Source: an uncultured Bacilli bacterium (GTDB lineage Bacteria > Bacillota_I > Bacilli_A > RF39 > UBA660). From it: a stretch of 5,670 bases of DNA. Under the pieces are notes generated by a model. The model saw nothing but the letters and a program-made list of their open reading frames with translations. It ran no database searches and was not told where the DNA came from. Below, piece by piece: positions 1 to 5,670 of the stretch (position 1 is the stretch's first letter; each line of letters begins with the position of its first letter). The stretch spans positions 1-5,670 of the forward strand of contig CALVVC010000067.1 in NCBI GenBank assembly GCA_944363755.1, given 5' to 3'. Both the position numbers and the translations under genes were made by a program.

Positions 1-26
1 AATAGCATTTTTTTTACAAATAAATA

Positions 27-56
27 TTGACAAGCGTTTTTTTACTGTGATATAAT
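27..56 (+). promoter_or_regulatory. Consensus SigA promoter of the tRNA-Ala gene
   Basis: The -35 box TTGACA (27-32) and the -10 box TATAAT (51-56) both match consensus 6/6. The spacer is 18 nt, and a TGA directly before the -10 gives an extended -10. A/T-rich sequence with an eight-T run (8-15) lies upstream and could act as an UP element. The expected start of transcription is near 62-64, leaving about a dozen bases of leader before the mature tRNA at 76. Such a strong promoter is typical of a stable-RNA gene. Confidence 0.93.
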
Positions 57-75
57 CGATTTGTTCTTAAGCGAT

Positions 76-151
76 GGGGAATTAGCTCAGCTGGGAGAGC
101 GTCACGTTTGCACCGTGAAGGTCAGGAGTTCGATCCTCCTATTCTCCACCA
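76..151 (+). tRNA. tRNA-Ala (anticodon UGC), CCA encoded
   Basis: A full cloverleaf can be folded by hand. The acceptor stem is 76-82 with 141-147, the D arm 85-100, the anticodon stem 102-106 with 114-118 around the loop TTTGCAC (107-113), and the T arm 124-140 contains TTCGATC. The anticodon is TGC at 109-111, which reads Ala GCN codons. The acceptor stem carries the G3:U70 wobble pair (G78 with T143), the main identity element of alanyl-tRNA synthetase, and the discriminator base is A148. The CCA end (149-151) is encoded in the DNA. The gene stands alone with its own promoter and terminators. Confidence 0.97.
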
Positions 152-163
152 TTTAGATTTTAT

Positions 164-184
164 CCCTTGTATATCAAGGGTTTT
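164..184 (+). terminator. Short hairpin after tRNA-Ala, possible first terminator
   Basis: CCCTTG (164-169) pairs with CAAGGG (175-180) around a five-base loop and is followed by TTTT. The six-pair stem has a short, interrupted U tract, so on its own it would be a modest intrinsic terminator or a stopper for 3' trimming of the tRNA precursor. A stronger hairpin lies about 20 bases further on. Confidence 0.6.
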
Positions 185-199
185 ATTATGTAAAAAATT

Positions 200-223
200 A
201 AGTTAGGCTTGTCCTAGCTTTTT

Positions 224-225
<2 letters not shown>
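200..225 (+). terminator. Strong Rho-independent terminator of the tRNA-Ala transcript
   Basis: An eight-pair stem (200-207 with 213-220, including one G-U pair at T203/G217) has the five-base loop CTTGT. The T run at 219-225 begins inside the last stem pairs and supplies the U tract. It separates the tRNA unit from the collagen-like gene. An A-rich stretch upstream (192-197) also gives a T run on the other strand, so it may act in both directions. Confidence 0.85.
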
Positions 226-1024
<799 letters not shown>

Positions 1025-1038
1025 AATATATACTTATT

Positions 1039-1066
1039 ATTACATAGTAATTCTTGTTTTTATAAT
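1039..1066 (+). promoter_or_regulatory. Possible SigA promoter for tatD
   Basis: The AT-rich gap between the collagen-like gene and tatD contains TATAAT (1061-1066), with ATTACA (1039-1044, 4/6 to TTGACA) 16 nt upstream. The same -35 region forms a five-pair ATTAC/GTAAT hairpin (1039-1051) that is too weak to be a convincing terminator. Perfect TATAAT boxes arise by chance in sequence this rich in A/T, so this is tentative. Confidence 0.35.
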
Positions 1067-1105
1067 TAGTTTATGTTTAAATAATTTTAGAAAGAAGGAA
1101 ATACT

Positions 1106-1861
1106 ATGGCAATAGATTCTCATATGCATATTAATAGTATAGTTTCTAAAAATATAGAAAAAGAAATACTTGATATAAATAATAACTCTAATCTAAAAAA
1201 TGTTATTAATGTTTCTCTAAATAGTGAGACTGCAAAAGAGTCCATAATTATTTCTAACACTAATGCAAAGTTCTACTCTGCTGTTGGTATACATCCTTTA
1301 TATATAGAAAATCAAAGTATTAATGATTTATATAACATTGCTCTTAATGAGAAAGTTGTAGCGATTGGAGAGATTGGTTTAGATACTACAAAAGATAATA
1401 TAGAGTTACAGAAAAAATATTTAATAGAACAAATATCTATTGCTAATGCTCTTAATCTTCCAGTTATAATTCATGCTAATAATAGTAATAAATTAGTAAT
1501 AGAAATATTTGAAAGATATATTAAGCCTAAAGAAGGATGTGTTTTTCACTGTTTTCAACCTGATATAGATGATTTAAATTATTTGATTAGAAACAATTAC
1601 TATATCTCTTTTGCAGGAAGGATTACTTATAAGAATGCTAAAAAATCTGTTGAAGTAGCTAAAAGTGTTCCTAATGATTTATTTTTGGTAGAAACTGATA
1701 GTCCTTATATTAGTCCAGAACCTGTTAGAAATTTAGTTAATCAATCTAGTAATATTAAATATATTATAGAAAAGTTGGCTTTAATAAAAGATATGGGTTA
1801 CTTAGAGATAGAAGAAATTACTACAGAAAATACCAAAAGATTATTTAAAAAAATTAATTAG
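1106..1861 (+). CDS. tatD: TatD-family metal-dependent hydrolase (putative DNase)
   Basis: The protein has 251 residues, close to the usual TatD length of about 255. The TIM-barrel metal ligands of the family are all in place: DSHMH (H6, H8), GEIGLD (E89), PVIIH (H123), VFHCF (H148) and ETDSPY (D198). Members are Mg2+-dependent 3'-5' exonucleases or DNases in DNA repair and quality control, and act in the cytoplasm; the natural substrate of the Bacilli paralogues (YabD type) is unclear. The usual Arg after the IIH histidine (IHxR) is replaced by Asn (HANN), a minor departure. The start is supported by AAGGA (1095-1099), six bases before ATG. No terminator separates it from the next gene 39 bases downstream, so the two are probably co-transcribed. 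The family call is secure; the cellular role is not. Confidence 0.92.
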   Translation: MAIDSHMHINSIVSKNIEKEILDINNNSNLKNVINVSLNSETAKESIIISNTNAKFYSAVGIHPLYIENQSINDLYNIALNEKVVAIGEIGLDTTKDNIELQKKYLIEQISIANALNLPVIIHANNSNKLVIEIFERYIKPKEGCVFHCFQPDIDDLNYLIRNNYYISFAGRITYKNAKKSVEVAKSVPNDLFLVETDSPYISPEPVRNLVNQSSNIKYIIEKLALIKDMGYLEIEEITTENTKRLFKKIN

Positions 1862-1900
1862 TATCTTAGTGGCAATATGAAATGTTAGGGGGTAAAGAAT

Positions 1901-2494
1901 ATGGATTATTTAAGAATAATACATTATATTGAGGATGAATCTATTAAACTTGATAGTGATTTTTATTATCATGCCTTTGATTATAATCAAGATGAATTTA
2001 TTAGTATGATAACAGAAGGAATAAAAGCTCCTATATTATTAGGAAAACTAGGTGATGGAAATAATGGAAAGTTTTACGTTTCTTTAGCAAGAAATGTAAA
2101 TTGCTCAAACTCTATATATAATAAATTAAGTAGTAAGCCCATGTTTATGATAAATAATAAAATATTAACAGTAAAAGCAAGAAATTCTAAGATATATGGT
2201 ATGTATCCTATGTTTCTTATGCAATCTCCATTGCCGTTTAGAGATTGTGAATATGATGATGAATATCAAAAATTTTTAAAGGTTTCCGCAAAAGACATTT
2301 TAGCAATACAATATAATATATTTAGTAATTTTCAGAAATATAATGGTAAAAATTATGATTATATAAAATACCAGTTATTAACTTTAAAACAAATGATAGA
2401 AGATTTAGAGTCGCAAAAAGTTTATTTACCTATCATAGATGCTTCTACTTCTACTAAAGTTAATACTGGAAAGGTTTTATCTTTAAAATTATAA
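1901..2494 (+). CDS. Unknown protein with ADP-ribosyltransferase-like layout
   Basis: The 197-residue protein belongs to no family I can name. It is soluble, with no signal peptide or membrane segment. The order of motifs resembles the PARP/DarT/KptA ART fold. YYHAF (H24) is followed by FISMITEGIKAP (33-44), comparable to the PARP block WHGS...IL..GL..AP. GKFYVSLARN (56-65, Y59) corresponds to GKGIYFAD. DDEYQKF (E121), followed by VSAKDILAIQY (128-138), corresponds to the catalytic Glu strand (NEYIVYD..Q). This suggests an H-Y-E triad H24/Y59/E121. The conserved-looking stretch MYPMFLMQSPLPFRDCEYDDEY (101-122 in part) and a Lys-rich helical tail lie around and after it. The ribosome site AGGGGGT sits eight to nine bases before ATG and predicts strong translation. 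It probably shares a transcript with tatD and ends at a strong terminator. The ART assignment is inference from pattern; a non-enzymatic or unrelated fold is possible. Confidence 0.8.
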   Translation: MDYLRIIHYIEDESIKLDSDFYYHAFDYNQDEFISMITEGIKAPILLGKLGDGNNGKFYVSLARNVNCSNSIYNKLSSKPMFMINNKILTVKARNSKIYGMYPMFLMQSPLPFRDCEYDDEYQKFLKVSAKDILAIQYNIFSNFQKYNGKNYDYIKYQLLTLKQMIEDLESQKVYLPIIDASTSTKVNTGKVLSLKL

Positions 2495-2501
2495 TTTATG
2501 C

Positions 2502-2535
2502 AAAAAGACCTAGAACTTGATTTCTAGGCCTTTTT
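2502..2535. terminator. Bidirectional terminator between convergent genes
   Basis: AAAAAG-A-CCTAGAA (2502-2515) pairs with TTCTAGG-C-CTTTTT (2522-2535): 13 pairs with one A/C mismatch and a six-base loop. A T run follows the GC-rich part of the stem on both strands, so it can end the plus-strand tatD/ART-like transcript and the minus-strand dedA transcript. It overlaps the last bases of dedA, including its TAG stop at 2524-2526. Confidence 0.92.
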
Positions 2536-3150
2536 ACTTTGTTTCTTTTTTCTTATTACAAACCAGTAGTAAAGTGCTACTACAAATATTATTACTAATA
2601 TTATTAAGATTATATTAGAGAAGTTATCTAGGTACCCTACTATTGTTTCCCATTTATCTCCTACTATACTACCTACTATTATTAAAACTGTATTCCAGAT
2701 TAGAGAACCTGATATAGTATAAAGTAAAAACTTTTGCATAGGCATCTCGCTCATACCTGCAGGAATAGAGATTAAACTTCTTACAATTGGTATAAATCTA
2801 CAGAAGAAAACTGTTTTATTTCCTTTAGTATCAAACCATTTATCGGCTTTTTCTATATCACTGGCTTTTAATCTTAATACTTTACCTATTTTACCATTTA
2901 CTATTCTTTTTAATCTTTCTTTATTAAAGATTTTACCAATATAATAAAGTACTATCGCTCCAAGTAGGGAACCAAGTGTTGCTGCTAGTATCATTATAGG
3001 TATATTAAGTGATGTATAAGTAGTCATAAAACCACCAAATACTAATATTACTTCTGATGGTATTGGTGGAAAAATATTTTCTATAGCGATTAAAAGGAAT
3101 ACTCCTAAGTAACCAACTTGTTCCATTATATTAATTATAATTTGTTCCAT
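2524..3150 (-). CDS. DedA-family membrane protein (putative lipid-carrier transporter)
   Basis: The 208-residue protein is typical in length for DedA. The family signatures are clear: ENIFPPIPSE (24-33) with the acidic residue and proline loop, and FCRFIPIVRSLISIPAGMS (116-134) with R118, P121, R124 and the AG turn. There are hydrophobic segments at about 12-30, 50-72, 142-163 and 178-198, and a Lys-rich tail ends RKKKQSKKA. DedA proteins move membrane lipids; the Bacillus member YngC (UptA) recycles undecaprenyl phosphate, the carrier for wall polymers. Which lipid this one handles cannot be told from sequence. AAAGGAG (3157-3163), six bases before ATG, fixes the start. The gene has its own promoter just downstream of spoIVFB, but no terminator intervenes, so readthrough from the sporulation pair is possible. 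Confidence 0.92.
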   Translation of the reverse strand: MEQIIINIMEQVGYLGVFLLIAIENIFPPIPSEVILVFGGFMTTYTSLNIPIMILAATLGSLLGAIVLYYIGKIFNKERLKRIVNGKIGKVLRLKASDIEKADKWFDTKGNKTVFFCRFIPIVRSLISIPAGMSEMPMQKFLLYTISGSLIWNTVLIIVGSIVGDKWETIVGYLDNFSNIILIILVIIFVVALYYWFVIRKKKQSKKA

Positions 3151-3181
3151 ATGTTTCTCCTTTACTAGTTTTGTCTTTTTA

Positions 3182-3211
3182 ATTATAACATCTATAGTAG
3201 TAATATGTCAC
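3182..3211 (-). promoter_or_regulatory. SigA promoter of the dedA-family gene
   Basis: On the minus strand GTGACA (3206-3211, 5/6) is followed after 18 nt by TATAAT (3182-3187, 6/6), with TGT directly before the -10 (extended -10). The start of transcription would be near 3175, giving a leader of about 25 bases that contains AAAGGAG. The -35 overlaps the last base of the spoIVFB stop codon. This implies vegetative expression of the DedA-family gene independent of the sporulation genes. Confidence 0.8.
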
Positions 3212-3978
3212 TATAATTTATCTTTATATTTCCTTAATAAGTATTCTTCTTCTAAAAAGTATTTATTATTAATCTTAATTAAGTGATGATAGTCTCTTTT
3301 AAAGTCTTTAGTCCTCTTTACTATCTTGCTCTTTTTAAATTTATATTTATGTAAGTATCTTTCTAAAATAAACTTTTCTAAATAATAATTTATATTTCTT
3401 TTTTCTGTTAGTAGTTTTATTATTAAGAGAACGATGATTAGTAAAATATTTATAGTAGGATTATAGAAAAAGAAGATTGTAATAAGACAGAGGACGATGA
3501 ACGAGATAAAATATATTATTTTAAAACTAAAATTATATGATGTTAAATAACAAATAAGTAATTGCATGATTCTACCTCCATCTAAGGGATAGATGGGAAG
3601 AAGATTAAATAACAATATACTATAATTTATAGTTTTTATCATTTCTTGATAGTTATATAAGTATGGTATATTCATTAAAACTAGATAACATCCTAACTGC
3701 ATAATTGGTCCCATTAGAAGAACTATTAACTCTTCTTTTATGGGACAGTTTACTTCATGATTAAACTTAGATACTCCTCCATAAGGATAGAAAAATATTT
3801 TATCTATTTCCCAATTAAAGATATAAGCGGTAAAAAAATGTCCACTTTCATGAATCAAAAGAAGAATAGAAGTTATAAATATTAAATTAAAATATCCAGA
3901 TAGAAAGGAGAAAACTATTAGGAAGTAACAACTGGGATGAATAGATATTTTACTTAATATATTCTTTATAGTCAACAA
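3211..3978 (-). CDS. spoIVFB: SpoIVFB, intramembrane zinc metalloprotease (pro-SigmaK processing)
   Basis: This 255-residue M50/site-2 protease carries the HExxH motif in LLIHESGHF (H43, E44, H47) within a membrane helix and a second metal ligand in NLLPIYPLDGG (D133). YPYGGVSKF (64-72), KEELIVLLMGP (81-91) and FILERYL (203-209) match SpoIVFB-specific blocks and not generic M50 proteins. In B. subtilis it sits in the mother-cell membrane facing the forespore and clips pro-SigmaK late in sporulation. The start is a TTG at 3978 or 3975. It overlaps the end of spoIVFA by 29 nt, which points to translational coupling and matched amounts of inhibitor and protease. The protein is about 30 residues shorter than the 288-residue B. 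subtilis protein; the deficit is in the C-terminal CBS-like region, where only a remnant such as DFKRDYHHLIKINNKYF (225-241) can be seen. Neither pro-SigmaK nor BofA is in the window. Confidence 0.93.
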   Translation of the reverse strand: MLTIKNILSKISIHPSCYFLIVFSFLSGYFNLIFITSILLLIHESGHFFTAYIFNWEIDKIFFYPYGGVSKFNHEVNCPIKEELIVLLMGPIMQLGCYLVLMNIPYLYNYQEMIKTINYSILLFNLLPIYPLDGGRIMQLLICYLTSYNFSFKIIYFISFIVLCLITIFFFYNPTINILLIIVLLIIKLLTEKRNINYYLEKFILERYLHKYKFKKSKIVKRTKDFKRDYHHLIKINNKYFLEEEYLLRKYKDKL

Positions 3979-4531
3979 AGTTACCCTCTTTTTGGAATGC
4001 TAGATAAAGTTTTGTATCTATGACTTCTCCTATTAGAGAATCTTTTTCTACGTAGTCATACATATTTACACTACTATTAACATTACCATAAAAAACATCT
4101 ACACCATTAACTTGTTGGACAATAACTGTTTTACCATACTTATCTTTATCACCTATAAAAACAACTATTCCACTATCTAAAGCTTTTACTAAATAGTTAG
4201 ATTTAACCGTTAATTTAACTCCATCTTCATACATACTTTTAGTAGTATAAACTAAATTTTCATTAAAGACTTCTTTTGTATCATTATTTTTTTCTTCTTT
4301 ACCTATAAAATATTTATCATAAATAGCTTTAAAGTCTGTAAAAGGTAAAGATGTATTATAAACATATTTATTAAAGTTACTTTTAAAGTCTAAATTGGTT
4401 TTAAATCCTATTAAAAGAATAAGGGTTACTATTATAGTTAGTAATATTTTTGTTATAAAACTTCTTATATATTTTTTTATATTACTATTATGTTTAGATT
4501 CTTTCTTCTTATAAAATTTAGACTCTACCAT
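3950..4531 (-). CDS. spoIVFA: SpoIVFA, regulator of SpoIVFB with degenerate LytM (M23) domain
   Basis: The 193-residue protein has a Lys-rich N-terminal tail (1-22), one membrane span (about 24-43), a linker with LPFTDFKAIYDKYFIG (62-77), similar to the pre-LytM segment of SpoIVFA, and an M23/LytM fold (about 107-190: ALDSGIVVFIGD, GKTVIVQQVNG, GEVIDTKLYLAF). The zinc ligands of active M23 peptidases are absent: YGN (148-150) and LYLAF (175-179) stand where YAH and LHFEV-type His residues would be. This agrees with SpoIVFA being a non-catalytic scaffold. In B. subtilis it holds SpoIVFB with BofA in an inhibited complex until the forespore signal protease SpoIVB cleaves it. The ribosome site GGTGAT (4536-4541) lies four bases before ATG, consistent with the far end of the anti-SD. 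The call relies strongly on the spoIVFB neighbour as well as on the domain. Confidence 0.88.
   Translation of the reverse strand: MVESKFYKKKESKHNSNIKKYIRSFITKILLTIIVTLILLIGFKTNLDFKSNFNKYVYNTSLPFTDFKAIYDKYFIGKEEKNNDTKEVFNENLVYTTKSMYEDGVKLTVKSNYLVKALDSGIVVFIGDKDKYGKTVIVQQVNGVDVFYGNVNSSVNMYDYVEKDSLIGEVIDTKLYLAFQKEGNFVDYKEYIK
3984..3988 (-). promoter_or_regulatory. Ribosome binding site deciding the spoIVFB TTG start
   Basis: GAGGG on the minus strand lies inside the spoIVFA coding region, five bases before a TTG (3978) and eight bases before a second, in-frame TTG (3975). No ATG or GTG exists near the expected N-terminus, and alignment to the SpoIVFB start (a short amphipathic run before IHP) supports initiation here. 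Spacing slightly favours 3975, which would remove one residue. Confidence 0.65.
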
Positions 4532-4562
4532 TTATATCACCATTTAATTATATGTATTAAGT

Positions 4563-4594
4563 AAAAGAAAAAGACATCAGTTTAAATGTCTTTT
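4563..4594 (-). terminator. Terminator across the mreD stop codon
   Basis: A nine-pair perfect stem AAAAGACAT/ATGTCTTTT (4569-4577 with 4586-4594) with an eight-base loop is followed on the minus strand by TTTTTCTTTT (4572-4563). The mreD TGA (4577-4579) lies at the loop and stem boundary. It should end much of the mreCD transcript before spoIVFA. The plus strand also has a short T run after the stem, but no plus-strand gene needs it. Confidence 0.78.
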
Positions 4595-5077
4595 GTGTGG
4601 CATATATTTACAAATTAAATATAGTATTTCTCCATAGAGAATATTTAGTATAAGACTATGTGTTATTAAATAAAGAATACTTTTTATATTAACAGGAACA
4701 ACATTAAAGATAAATAAGCTTAATGAGAAAATAGAGTGGTATATTAATATAACAAGAATAGTTAAAAATAAATTAGTTAGAAGATTAAGTTCCATTTTCT
4801 TATAGATAAAACTTACTATTAGTCCTATTAATAAAAAGAAAATAGTATGAGTAAATAAGAGATTAGTATAGAATAAATCATAAAGGAAACCTGTTATACC
4901 TACTAATATATAATAATCTTTATATTTTTTCTTAAAAAATGGATAAACCATAACAAGACTTATTAAAGTAAAGTATGGAGTAAATAAAGATAAGTCTCCC
5001 ATCATATAGGGAAGAAAATTACTTAAGATGCCATCTAAAAATAAAGAGATAATAACTATTATTACTTGAAATATCAC
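4577..5077 (-). CDS. mreD: MreD, rod-shape-determining membrane protein
   Basis: The 166-residue protein is almost wholly hydrophobic, with about five to six membrane segments (near 3-22, 31-48, 55-70, 74-92, 98-123, 130-157). The early acidic residue within FLDGILSNFLPYM (13-25), the YPFFKKKYKDYYILVG block (45-60) and FLYDLFYTNLLF (64-75) are MreD-like. MreD works with MreC, MreB, RodA and PBP2 in the elongation complex that directs side-wall peptidoglycan synthesis. The start is GTG at 5077; its frame has a TGA seven codons upstream, so little choice exists. The ribosome site AAAGGA ends ten bases upstream, and the GTG overlaps the TGA of a 17-codon ORF (GTGA), which suggests translation by re-initiation. 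It follows mreC in the canonical order, supporting the call despite low sequence conservation in this family. Confidence 0.87.
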   Translation of the reverse strand: MIFQVIIVIISLFLDGILSNFLPYMMGDLSLFTPYFTLISLVMVYPFFKKKYKDYYILVGITGFLYDLFYTNLLFTHTIFFLLIGLIVSFIYKKMELNLLTNLFLTILVILIYHSIFSLSLFIFNVVPVNIKSILYLITHSLILNILYGEILYLICKYMPHKRHLN

Positions 5078-5127
5078 ATAATCACTTTCCTTTCATTTTC
5101 TATTTTTTCATAATCATTTAATCCCAT
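5074..5127 (-). CDS. 17-residue ORF coupled to mreD (candidate leader peptide)
   Basis: ATG at 5127 opens a frame encoding MGLNDYEKIENERKVIM, ended by a TGA that overlaps the GTG start of mreD. A textbook GGAGG (5135-5139) lies seven bases before the ATG, much better placed than the AAAGGA of mreD itself. The peptide is charged and hydrophilic and has no recognisable motif. It most likely serves to load ribosomes for mreD through termination and re-initiation; a functional microprotein is also possible. Short AT-rich ORFs occur by chance, but the ribosome site and the exact stop/start overlap argue against chance. Confidence 0.5.
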   Translation of the reverse strand: MGLNDYEKIENERKVIM

Positions 5128-5149
5128 TATATTTCCTCCATCTTATAAT

Positions 5150-5207
5150 TAGAAAACCGGACTTTTTTTCAAGAAAACCGGACTTTTTTCAAGAAAACCG
5201 GACTTTT
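5150..5207. repeat. Three-copy tandem repeat with CCGG core between mreC and mreD
   Basis: Three head-to-tail units of 20-21 bp share the 16-base core AAAAGTCCGGTTTTCT (minus-strand sense) at about 5152-5168, 5172-5187 and 5192-5207. They differ mainly in the length of the A/T run between cores. The copy nearest mreC includes two bases of the mreC TAA stop. Each unit has weak GAAAA/TTTTC pairing around the GC core but no convincing terminator. The conserved CCGG stands out in a very AT-rich intergenic stretch. Function unknown. Confidence 0.9.
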
Positions 5208-5670
5208 ACTGTTTTTCCTCCTTAAGAACAGTAACATAGTGAATATTATTAAAGTTTTGGGTAGTCTTTACTCCTAAAGTCTTACTTAATCCATACTTAT
5301 CATTAGTAATAGTCTCTACTTCTCCTATATATATACCTCTTGGAAACATTCCGCCTAAGCCACTAGTTGTTACTACATCACCTTTATTAATATCTACCCT
5401 GCTATCTACTCCACTGATTAATACTAAATTATTCTCTTTATCATAACCACTAAGTATAGCAGTCGTTTCTCCTGCTGTCGTAGCGATAGAAACAGATACT
5501 TTGTTATTTACATCATTAGCAGTTATTAGTTTTATCTCACTAGAATAATTAGTAACATTTTGCAGTTTTCCAATAAGGCCATCTTTAGTAATAGCGACCA
5601 TGTTCTTCTTTAAGCCATCTTTACTACCTTTATCTATTGTTAGAGTCTGATACCAATAACTTCTATTTCT
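5206..5670 (-). CDS. mreC: MreC, rod-shape-determining protein (C-terminal part; 5' end outside window)
   Basis: The open frame continues without a start to the window edge. The Met codon at 5601 is internal, because the 23 residues before it (RNRSYWYQTL then TIDKGSKDGLKKN) match the MreC block that precedes the first beta-barrel. In the 154 visible residues MreC features follow in order: the GLIGK turn (31-35), SSEIKLITANDVNNKVSV (43-60), INKGDVVTTSGLGGMFPRGI (94-113), IGEVETI (115-121) and the closing HYVTVLK strand (144-150). MreC spans the membrane once, and its outer double beta-barrel activates PBP2/RodA in the elongation complex. The missing part should hold the membrane anchor and coiled coil. 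It is the upstream gene of mreD; its promoter lies beyond the window. Confidence 0.95.
   Translation of the reverse strand, partial: RNRSYWYQTLTIDKGSKDGLKKNMVAITKDGLIGKLQNVTNYSSEIKLITANDVNNKVSVSIATTAGETTAILSGYDKENNLVLISGVDSRVDINKGDVVTTSGLGGMFPRGIYIGEVETITNDKYGLSKTLGVKTTQNFNNIHYVTVLKEEKQ

Noticed and set aside
3950..4531. The LytM-domain protein considered as an active peptidoglycan endopeptidase
   Set aside because: The M23 zinc-binding histidines are missing and the gene overlaps spoIVFB, which fits the SpoIVFA regulator.
4532..4543. Three-codon ORF (ATG GTG ATA TAA) touching the spoIVFA start
   Set aside because: It has no ribosome site of its own and its bases are better explained as the GGTGAT ribosome site of spoIVFA.
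4547..4554. CATATAAT considered as a spoIVFA promoter
   Set aside because: No -35 for SigA or SigE lies at the right distance, and transcription from it would start inside the ribosome site; not listed as a feature.
5074..5127. The 17-codon ORF considered as the true N-terminus of MreD joined by a frameshift
   Set aside because: Joining would need a -1 shift at the stop with no slippery heptamer, and MreD proteins begin at the first membrane helix, which the GTG start already provides.
5150..5207. CCGG repeat considered as a terminator array after mreC
   Set aside because: The possible stems are only about five A/T pairs with large loops, too weak for intrinsic termination, and mreD follows in the same direction.
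5206..5601. Met codon at 5601 considered as the true start of the mreC product
   Set aside because: The frame stays open to the window edge and the residues before this Met match conserved MreC sequence, so it is an internal Met of a truncated view.

Overview
The window reads as a chromosomal piece of an AT-rich, spore-forming low-GC Gram-positive bacterium (Bacillota, most likely a Bacilli-type lineage, possibly an uncultured gut group). The reasons are strong AGGAGG-type ribosome sites, consensus SigA promoters, a spoIVFA-spoIVFB pair (sporulation), mreC-mreD, and a BclA-like collagen protein of the kind found on spore surfaces. Trp is encoded by TGG and TGA is used as a stop, so the code is the ordinary bacterial one and not the Mycoplasma one. 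The lineage is inferred from gene content only.

Plus strand, 1-2535: a perfect extended -10 SigA promoter drives a tRNA-Ala(UGC) gene followed by two hairpin terminators. Next come a 250-residue collagen-like protein (Gly-X-Thr repeats plus a C1q/BclA-like C-terminal domain), a TatD-family metal-dependent hydrolase, and a 197-residue protein of no named family. The layout of that last protein resembles a PARP-like ADP-ribosyltransferase fold (candidate triad H24, Y59, E121). A strong bidirectional terminator at 2502-2535 closes this block against the convergent minus-strand genes.

Minus strand, read from 5670 down to 2524: the 3' part of mreC (5' end outside the window), a three-copy CCGG-centred tandem repeat, a 17-codon ORF with an excellent ribosome site whose stop overlaps the mreD start, mreD, a terminator across the mreD stop codon, spoIVFA, spoIVFB (29-nt overlap, TTG start), and a DedA-family membrane protein with its own SigA promoter. 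In Bacillus subtilis the order is mreBCD-minCD-spoIVFAB; here minC and minD are missing from the locus.

Functionally, MreC and MreD form the membrane part of the elongation (rod) wall-synthesis complex. SpoIVFA and SpoIVFB are the regulator and the intramembrane metalloprotease that activates pro-SigmaK in the mother cell during sporulation. DedA proteins include undecaprenyl-phosphate recyclers, which would fit a wall-linked neighbourhood. The collagen-like protein is a plausible late product of the same sporulation programme. The points most worth following up are the ART-like unknown, the CCGG repeat array, and the tiny ORF coupled to mreD.
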